Shown here piece after piece: positions 56,340-64,000 of a stretch of DNA of 64,000 nucleotides. Position 1 is the first letter of the stretch. The number at the start of each line of letters is the position of its first letter. Origin of the DNA: Anoplopoma fimbria (Eukaryota; Chordata; Actinopteri; Perciformes; Anoplopomatidae); contig NC_072465.1 of the NCBI RefSeq assembly GCF_027596085.1, forward strand, positions 5,206,102 through 5,270,101, given 5' to 3'. The translations under genes and the position numbers were made by a program. A model generated the notes under the pieces. The model was not told where the DNA came from. It was given only the letters and a program-made list of their open reading frames with translations, and searched no databases.

Positions 56340-56640
56340 ATACCAACAACAACAACAACAGCAATAATAGTATTAATAATAATAATGGCTTTATTTATGT
56401 AGCATCTTTAAAATAATGAAACCAATTCCAAAAAAAACTCCATCACTAAAGAAAAAGCTGGTACCAGAATAAAGTGTGTTGTAATGGTCGAATCTGGAGG
56501 AGGTAAAAGCATCAATGACCTTTTCTAAATCTGCAGGTAAAAGGAATGACCTGATCTTGGTTAAATGTCTCAGTTGGACAAAGCGGGGCTTCACCAATTG
56601 AATCACCTGAGCATCACAAGACAACTTTGAGTCCACTTAG
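56340..56640 (-). mobile_element. Internally deleted non-LTR retrotransposon remnant
   Basis: The minus frame (56636 downwards) encodes VQLRHLTKIRSFL, then ADLEKVIDAFTSSRFDHYN and TLYSG. This is the conserved segment near the end of the RT domain in jockey/CR1-like fish LINEs. After TLYSG the usual following RT sequence is absent, and the frame runs into the 3' tail. The tail reads AAATAAAGCC then (ATT)n on the minus strand (56371-56395). Adjacent AAC and AAT triplet runs (56347-56392) are the tail microsatellite. Non-functional. Confidence 0.75.
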
Positions 56641-58754
56641 GGTTAGAGGTCTCTTTTTTCTTTCTCTTTTTTTTTGGTAAACTTTCAATTTAAAATTTTA
56701 CAAGACTGTCTCAAAAGGTTTCAGGAGGATCCCATCAAAGAGGTGTTATGTGCACAGAGGGAAGGTCATAAAAAAAAAGAAACGCAAAGACCAAAGTGTT
56801 CCAGTTTAAGTAGGATACGAGCATAAAAGGTCAGCTACAAGGTCTTATGGGGGTGTTGGGCCATGTAACAGACCATGAGAGCAACAGTCTGTCCTAGAAA
56901 AGACAGAATGAGCGGTGGGAGCTGTCCGGGGTGCTGAACTCAAAATGCGACAGAAAATTGTAGCTGGTGGAGAGCTGTCCATGGTGCTGAACTATCATAC
57001 ACAGAGGCCTCTCATTGGCAACAAAAATGAAGACAACTAAAACAATAACCCTGACACAATCACCGACATTTAACATGAACTTTAGTTGATATCATATTCA
57101 TAAAACAGCTTCCTTACATCTACATGGAAGATTCATGAATAATGAATCTGCTTTGTTGTAACCTAAGTTCATCCAGATTGTTATTCAAGAGTTTCAACAT
57201 GAATGTTTAAGCATGTTAAATATGCTTCTAGCAAATATTTTATGCATTCAGTTTAATTGATGCTTACAGAGAACTTGTTCAAAAACAGGCGAGAAAAGGC
57301 ACTTAGTGATCCACAATTTTACAGAAAAGGTCAGAACCTGGAGTGGAATAACAGTGATAGATTGCCCACACATTGATCTGACAAAGCATCACCTTGTGTT
57401 TCTTGTTTTAATACCAACTACCGATTGACTGACCTTCATGTATATAAATGGACACTACCCTCAATGTGGCCAGCATGGATTATTTCCACTTATATCTGTT
57501 TGTCAAAGCTCTTAGAACCCCCAGCTTGTCAATCAATAGTCAGAACTGCATGGGGATCTTTCGATCCACATCAGAAAGTAATGAAAAACAGTATTAAGTG
57601 CATTGGATTCAGTCATATTGTGGAGTGCATGATAAAAACAGCTCTGTTGCAATGCCTTTTATATAATAATTAGTATTTTTGAGATTTGGGCATAGAAGTC
57701 GGAATCTATTTTAAATGATTTACCATTTACTAACTTGCTAAACAATGCATGACAGGAATGATACGACTATTGAAATGGTGATAACAAGAAACCTATATAT
57801 CTCAGTATTTCAAGTTGAGTATAGCCTCCAGTGCTATTGCTTAAAATGTCCTGCTTTGATTGGACAAATGTATCATAAGCTTAGCTACAGCAAGTAAAAA
57901 CTGAGTACTTATTGAAGAGAACTACATAAAAACTTGCAGGGTAAAGAAATTGGGGATCCTTGGCTCTGGTACTCAGAACATGGGAACCCAGAATCTAGAG
58001 GGAGATAGAAGTCTGATGGTGAAGTACAGAAGCTCCAACTAGGTCAGAACTATTCCTGGTCTCCCATCATATGCTAAAAGGTGCTCCAGTACACTGGCAG
58101 TTGTGAGTGGAAAAATATTTGTGTAGCTGCAAATTCATCAGCTGGCATTATGGGTATTTAAACCCTGGGGTGCATATTGCAACACAAGAGGAGCTGGTCG
58201 TCCATCCAGCTCTATAATACCGGGCCTGACCAAAAAAAAAGATAGCCAGAATTCTTATACCAGAGGCTAGCTGGTTCATCTCTTATTTGAAGTTGCTATT
58301 TAACAACAAGGTGCTAGCTGAGTCACAGCTTATTCCAAATCAATACATCAGGGCAAAAGAGTCAGCATCAAACGTGCTTAAATCCCGAAATCTGAAAACG
58401 ATTTCAACTTTATCTCAGGACTCCATTCATGTTCAAATCTGACATTAACGAAAAAAACGTTGTCGTTCCATCTCTCTTAGCCCTCAGCTTTAAAAACGCA
58501 CACACACAAAAAGGATTGGATCGGATGAGACTGGTCGAGTCTGTAAATGATATTCTGGAGGCGAGGGCCACAATGTGAACCACAACCAGGTTGAGTACAG
58601 AATGCATGAAGAGGCGGCTCATGCATGTTTATGTTTATGTGCATGCAACTGTGTAGAAGCGTCTCATGAATACATTGTAGTTTTCTATTATTAGTTATTT
58701 CCAAGTGGTAAAAAGCATGTATGTATAGAGTATATGATTGAGTGTATGTTGCAA
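56641..58754. other. Non-coding, nothing recognised
   Basis: AT-rich. Two similar blocks with GGGAGCTGTCC and GGAGAGCTGTCCATGGTGC at about 56918-56990 form an imperfect local duplication of about 50 bp. No exon recognised. Confidence 0.5.
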
Positions 58755-59302
58755 GGAAAAGTTTTTTATTTTGTGGAAAAACACTTGTTCACTTTCTTGC
58801 CCAGAGTTGAGTGAGAAGATAAAACTCTCATGTCTGTACGCTAAATATTAAGCTACTACCGGGAGTCAACTAACTTAGCTCAGCACAAAGACTGTAAACA
58901 GGGGCACACAGCCTGGACAAGGCCATCCAAAGGTAACAATATCTGGCTTAGACTAGTTGCCCAGCAACCGGCGGAAACTCCAGCAAAGTACTTATCCTGA
59001 AAAGCAGAAGTCTGTTACAAACATCTGTTGAATGCTGATTTGTCTTTTTTACAATCTGTTTTTTGTACAGAATAAAACAAACAAACATATGAAGTGGTAA
59101 TTAGTACACTTTTCTGTTGCCTTGTTAACTTTGGAAAGAGCCAGGCAACTTTTTCACCCCTGTTTCCAGTCTTTTTGCTAAGCTAGGTTAGCCAACTCTT
59201 AGCAGGACCTTCATGCTTATTGTTCAGATACGAGGGTTGCTATCTTCTCATCTCTCAGAAAGAAAGTTTATTAGCGTATTTCACAAAATGTATTTTTTTT
59301 TC
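58755..59302. mobile_element. MITE-like element with about 60-bp imperfect terminal inverted repeats
   Basis: The left end (about 58761-58825: ACACTTGTTCACTTTCTTGC, then GTTGAGTGAGAAGAT) is matched, inverted, by the right end (about 59239-59302: ATCTTCTCATCTCTCAGAAA, then GAAAGTTTATTAGCGTATTT). The interior contains GCTCAGCACAAAGACTG, CCAGCAACCGGCGGAAAC and GCTAACTCTTAGCAGG-like words. I recognise the whole as a very abundant teleost repeat. There is no coding capacity, so it is non-autonomous. Target duplications are not obvious. Confidence 0.75.
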
Positions 59303-59439
59303 CTAGGACATCATTAGTGACATGACACTCGCTTATTATCCATGTACGACGCTGCCTTCACGATTACCATGTGACAGGAGAACATGCCACCATTGCAGAA
59401 GCTAAACAACCCCATCAACCTATTGTTTTATTTTCTCTT

Positions 59440-59760
59440 GTTATCTCCAAGACGAGTCCAGGATCTTTAATTAAGTCTGCAGTGACAGGAGGGGCTGTCC
59501 ATATTACTCTTCTGACATTTCAGCTCCACTGATATGGAAACCAGAAGTGCACGGATTCCATTAAGTGTGCAGGGTGCGTGGCGAGAGAACACGGGGCCCC
59601 CGCGGGATTCCTTAAGTGGCATTTCCTCGGCCTGTCATATCCTCTCTGCGAGTAATGGAATCAGTCGGCTCCTTCCCTCCCAGCTCAGCACCATGACCAT
59701 GATGAGGACAAAAAAGCTGAAATTTCTGATTTACGTGGCTGTTTTCGAATCATAAAACTT
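59440..59760. promoter_or_regulatory. Candidate conserved enhancer with duplicated GGATTCC(A)TTAAGTG
   Basis: A GC-balanced, low-repeat block beginning with TTTAATTAAG. GGATTCCATTAAGTG (59553-59567) and GGATTCCTTAAGTG (59605-59618) form a spaced direct repeat. TTAAGTG is the established NKX2-type homeodomain core. A plus frame is open through here (59534-59755) but has no known domain. Enhancer identity is inference. Confidence 0.35.
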
Positions 59761-62700
59761 TCTATGCCATTTTATAAACCATGAGTAGATTAAAGCTATA
59801 GCAATTACTTAATTAATGAGCTGTTTCCACCAAAGACTCATACTTTACTGTCTTGTTTATTTCAGTAAAAGATTATATTCAAAGCACTACTTTGAGCCAG
59901 ACTCCCACAAAGTGCAGCACACCTGATCGAGCTCTCCATCGCTCCCTTTTCCAGCCCAACTGCCTCATTAGAGAAATGCGTTCCTCACAGCTTCCATTAA
60001 AAGGAAAACTTTGCCCGATTTCAGCTAAACTTAGATATCATTAGATCCTCACTGCCAGGGTTTTAATATTAACAGAGGAGAATCGTTAACTGGTACAGCT
60101 CTAAAATGCTTAAAACACGCATCGTTAGCGTTAGTCTGATGCATTGTAGTATAAAAATCGGATCCTACACAGACCTGCCATATCTGAAAGGAGCCATGTC
60201 TTTGTCTGTAAAGTCCCGACCAATAAGTGAACCCCAGCAGCACCATCCTCAGACTAGAAGGCTGTGTCAGCCAAGCTGTCAGAGGAGCAGCTGGATTCTT
60301 TCTGAGCCAAATCTTTTGAAGACAATTGAACCCCTTTGTGTGCTACCTCACCGGAATGAAGCTTGAAGTGGGATTATCTGCTTATCTGCTTATGTCCTTG
60401 ATATCTCACACTGCAGCCCAAAAAAAGTAGAAAAAAACAAAAACAAAACATAACTGATGATAGCAGAGAAAAATACAGATGAAACATGTCTGGGCTGTCA
60501 CTTAAGCAAAGGCTAAAGAGAGGGTGCTTCCGGGCGCATAGCGATGAAATCCTTCGAATCCCTCTCCTGGAAATAAAAACAAAACAGCTGGTGCAAACTG
60601 CTGAAAGGCAGCACCAGAACAAAATGATAATGCTCTCTTCAAGGCCACATGTCTTTGTCATTATACAGCTACAAAATCCAGGATTTAGTCATACAAGAGG
60701 ACTTTTTAAACTACGGCTTCAAAGTGTGTCTACGGCATGATAACACATGAAGGTCAATAATGCCTCAGTGCCTAAAACATTCTGCACAAGATGAGCATAA
60801 ATCCATCACTCTGTCCTGTTTTTACATGGGAACACTCCGGTTGGGTTTAAAAATGGGCTGCCAGCTCGTCGTCCTAAATTTTCGCTGGGCCTTGACAGGT
60901 TGATGTCATATTTACTGTGTGAAATATAATGCAATGAGATGTGGCTATTAGAATGGCTGTAGCTCTTTTTCGAGCAGAGCCCTCCGCAGCACAGAGCTGT
61001 CAGCGGAGCTCCGGGAGTTTTTTATTGGGTCGGAGATGCACAGCTCACCAGGGAGCTGGAGTAACAGATAGATGGATCCTATGGGGTTCATGTACACGAG
61101 TGCATCACAGACAGACTCAATAGGCTGTGGATGTTTCTACAGGGTTGCTTTACTTATTGTTTACCAGCCCTTTACAGCTCGGAAAATGGGGACAAACACA
61201 CACTAACCTTGTTTTTTTTCGCTCCTTTCAGATCTTTTGGAGTGCATAAATGACACAAGATATAACGTGTGAAGAGTTTGTGACCTTAGAATTATCTAGC
61301 TTTGAAGTTCTCACATCCAAGAAAGCAAAACTGACATACAGCAAAGTTCTTTTTTATTTGTCAGTTCTTAAATCTTTGAAATATAAGGTTCTGTTTGCTG
61401 AGAGAGGACTATAATCAAGGGTTTTCTTGAAAAAAGTAGACAGTTTAGTCTTACTTTGTTTTAATAAACAAAAATAAATGTATTAACTACTGAATGAACT
61501 GACAGATAATTCAGCAGTAAGCTTTTAGACACAACAAAGATTTGGTCAAATCAATTACTTTTTTCCCTGACAGATCTAAATTCACAGTTCTGTTTGTAAA
61601 GTTTTTCTAACATCACAAGTCAAAACAACACATTATAAAAAAACAAATAAAATGTTTTTCTATCAATTCTCTGCTGATGCTTTCTCTCTTTATTTTAGAT
61701 TAGTTTTTTTCCCCTCTGTCTGCTGTTTGTCTCTTCTGGTTTATTTTCCATTCCTAGATTTGCCTCCACTTTTCTGCTTGGATAAACTAGAGTTAGAGCA
61801 TGAATGTAATCCCTTCCATCAGTGTATGTCTACTGAAAAACACAAGTTACTATCAAAACAGACAGGGACCCAGTTCAGTAAGGAGCAGCAAGAAAACAGC
61901 ATATCTAATCCCAGATTTCTACATTTTATAACCAGAGCCATGATTGCTATCATCTCAGTTATTAATGACAACATTCATCTTTTCGACAAACATTAGCATT
62001 AGCAGTGTAATTAACTCAAGCAAGCGATCTTTCAGGCATGATAGCTAATGTTAAGAATTAACTTTTCAAGTTCAAACAAGATAATAAAGGACTCTTTACT
62101 TAGCTGGCATCAGAAACCGTGTTGTTCACAATGTCTGGAACTAAATCAGGAGAGACCTAAATGAAAGAGAAGCAACAAGAATATTTAAATGAAATAGATT
62201 GACAGGGGTGAAGAGCAATGGCTGAAGATCTGGATGCCTGAGACGTGGAGCGGGACTTTTGATGAGTTCATTGATGAAGTGATGGTGATCGGAGGTGAAT
62301 GAGGTGGAGGAGGGTCGCATGGATCTGACACTGAAACTAGACTCACAAGTCAGTCTCTGAACGCTAAGCTCAACTAGATCAGTAGGCGGAGATCTAAATG
62401 ATAAAAGATATGATTGATTATGTGATGGGGATTTCTACTATAAACATTAAGCATTAGCATTCAAACACTTTTTTGACTAAAATTATTTATTATGTTATTT
62501 TTTTCTGTCCATTTCAGTGTACGTAAAAATATGAATAAATAGTCTTCAGAGATCTTTTTTCCAACAAAAAACATTTATTATTCATACTTTATGAATGGTT
62601 AACTCATAAAAATGAATAAAGTGATGCTTTAAAAAATATTGAATATTTACTTTTCATCAGCCTTGTCCTAAATACTAAATATTAGGGAAGAATCTCAAGA

Positions 62701-64000
62701 AAACTGTACGTTCAAAGCTTTCTGATATTGATATTCTGTGTACATAATCAATAGGATGCAATATAAGCTGTTTGTATCATTAGAAAACCAAATCAGAATA
62801 GTCAGAACAAATCAAAACATTTCCCCAATACCCCCAGTGACATTCAGATCCCTGGTCCATTCCAATGGACAGATGTTTGAAAATCATAAATCATAAATAT
62901 TTTATATGATATGTATAAGTAATATAACATATCATGTTTACTTCAAACAGTTTGAAAACAAATTATGTACTTTCACAACATGATTAATAGATTAAAACGG
63001 GCCTTATGCTTCCTCCTTGCCTCAGAGTCGGCCATGTTTGCTTAAAAAAAAAAGGTGTGGCTCTACCTATATGACTATATATTTGGGTGCATTGAGATGA
63101 CAGTACTAATAGATCTAGGGGAACATAACTGAAAGAGTCAACGCCCTCAGTCAGCTGATAGAGTAAGCACCAAGACAGTCAGTCTTTCTAATTTAACTTA
63201 AGCAGTTGTGTGGTTCCACTAATGTCTGATTTCTTACATTTTCATGAATATTTTTGCTCCTTTAACCTCCTTTACAGAGCAGCGACGTGACACAGTTAAG
63301 ATGCAGAACCCGATTGGTGCTCTTAAATTATAACTTTTTCTCTAAAAAAAAAAATATTATAGGGCCAACAAAGAATTCAACTAAAAATGAACCTACAAAA
63401 AATATGACTTAGTTGTCAAGAAACACTTTCATGTAAATAACTATAAAATATCAGATATAACCTTATAATTCATAGGACTTTTGAAATGCAAAGCACACAA
63501 ACACACTTGCGCTGTATATGCACGTACTGTATTTTTAAGGAGGTCACCACATGACAGACATGGCTGCAACAACACAGCAGCACCTTCCATTTCTGTGGGG
63601 ATATCAGCCGGAGAAGAAAAAGAACATAGGCTGAGCAAAATAACAATGAAATAACCTACGAGTTCTCCAGCCCAGATCCGGCTCCATTGTGCCAGCTGAC
63701 ATTGACGGAAACCCAGAGCCTTCCTATATGAGGAGTTCTAATATCTCTCAGGCTGCTGATGACTGTGCCCTTTCTTCCTCCTTTTCCCCATTGTGTCCAA
63801 TCCACAGATTCGATTTACAGGCCTTTAAAAATGATTCAAACTTTTATTGCAATGCTCGCTGAACAGAACACCACTGAAATGAAATATAGGAGGAACAAGG
63901 CAGACATATTTTATTTGAAAGTTTGACTCACTTCTAATGTCACAGCTGGTACACAGTGTAGTGCCAGACTTTCATTGTTTTAGTTTTTAAGCTCCCATTT
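59761..64000. other. Non-coding to the right edge, nothing called
   Basis: No recognisable exon on either strand. AT-rich parts are at 61320-61640 and 62440-63000. The plus frame 61652-61996 (114 codons) is low in conserved features. The last 400 bp, from about 63640, show no splice or coding signal that I can defend. Confidence 0.5.

Noticed and set aside
59534..59755. 73-codon frame ending in a hydrophobic stretch (KLKFLIYVAVF)
   Set aside because: No initiator context, family or splice evidence. The sequence is better explained as a candidate non-coding regulatory block.

Overview
The window is animal nuclear DNA, almost certainly from a ray-finned (percomorph-type) teleost fish. The evidence is a vertebrate mitochondrial gene split by an 18.6 kb intron, very long (CA)n/(TG)n microsatellites, an L2-clade LINE with a pentanucleotide tail, and several dispersed repeat families that I recognise as common in teleosts. 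There are no bacterial-type operons, rRNA or tRNA genes or CRISPR arrays.

One gene is clear: the 5' part of suclg2 (GTP-specific succinyl-CoA ligase beta subunit, mitochondrial), on the minus strand. Exon 1 (20631-20548) encodes a 28-residue mitochondrial presequence. Exon 2 (1942-1801) encodes the start of the mature ATP-grasp protein. The two exons join in phase 0, and the rest of the gene lies off the left end. Positions 1-1800 are intron 2, 1943-20547 are intron 1, and about 20632-20760 is the probable promoter side.

From 20.8 kb to 64 kb I find no recognisable coding exon on either strand. In tetrapods the gene beyond the 5' end of SUCLG2 is TAFA1, pointing the other way. Its cysteine-rich exons are not visible here, so this part is probably intergenic DNA or contains only untranslated or unrecognised exons. 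It holds a nested solo LTR (21697-22130), a TIR-bearing MITE-like element (about 58755-59302), two LINE remnants (53400-53700 and 56340-56640, both minus), two more copies of a tandem-unit teleost repeat whose first copy is in suclg2 intron 1, several microsatellites, a CpG-richer patch at 36.44-36.83 kb and regulatory-looking segments.

The most notable arrangement concerns suclg2 splicing. A (CA)n tract of about 57 units begins only 19 nt inside intron 2, next to the exon 2 donor. Intron 1 of the same transcript carries three long (GU)n tracts that are perfectly complementary to it. Other points worth a look are a duplicated GGATTCC(A)TTAAGTG motif at 59.55-59.62 kb, three CACGTG E-boxes in a Z-DNA-prone stretch near exon 2, and a 15-bp perfect hairpin at 41.8 kb. 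I saw no convincing new multi-gene system.
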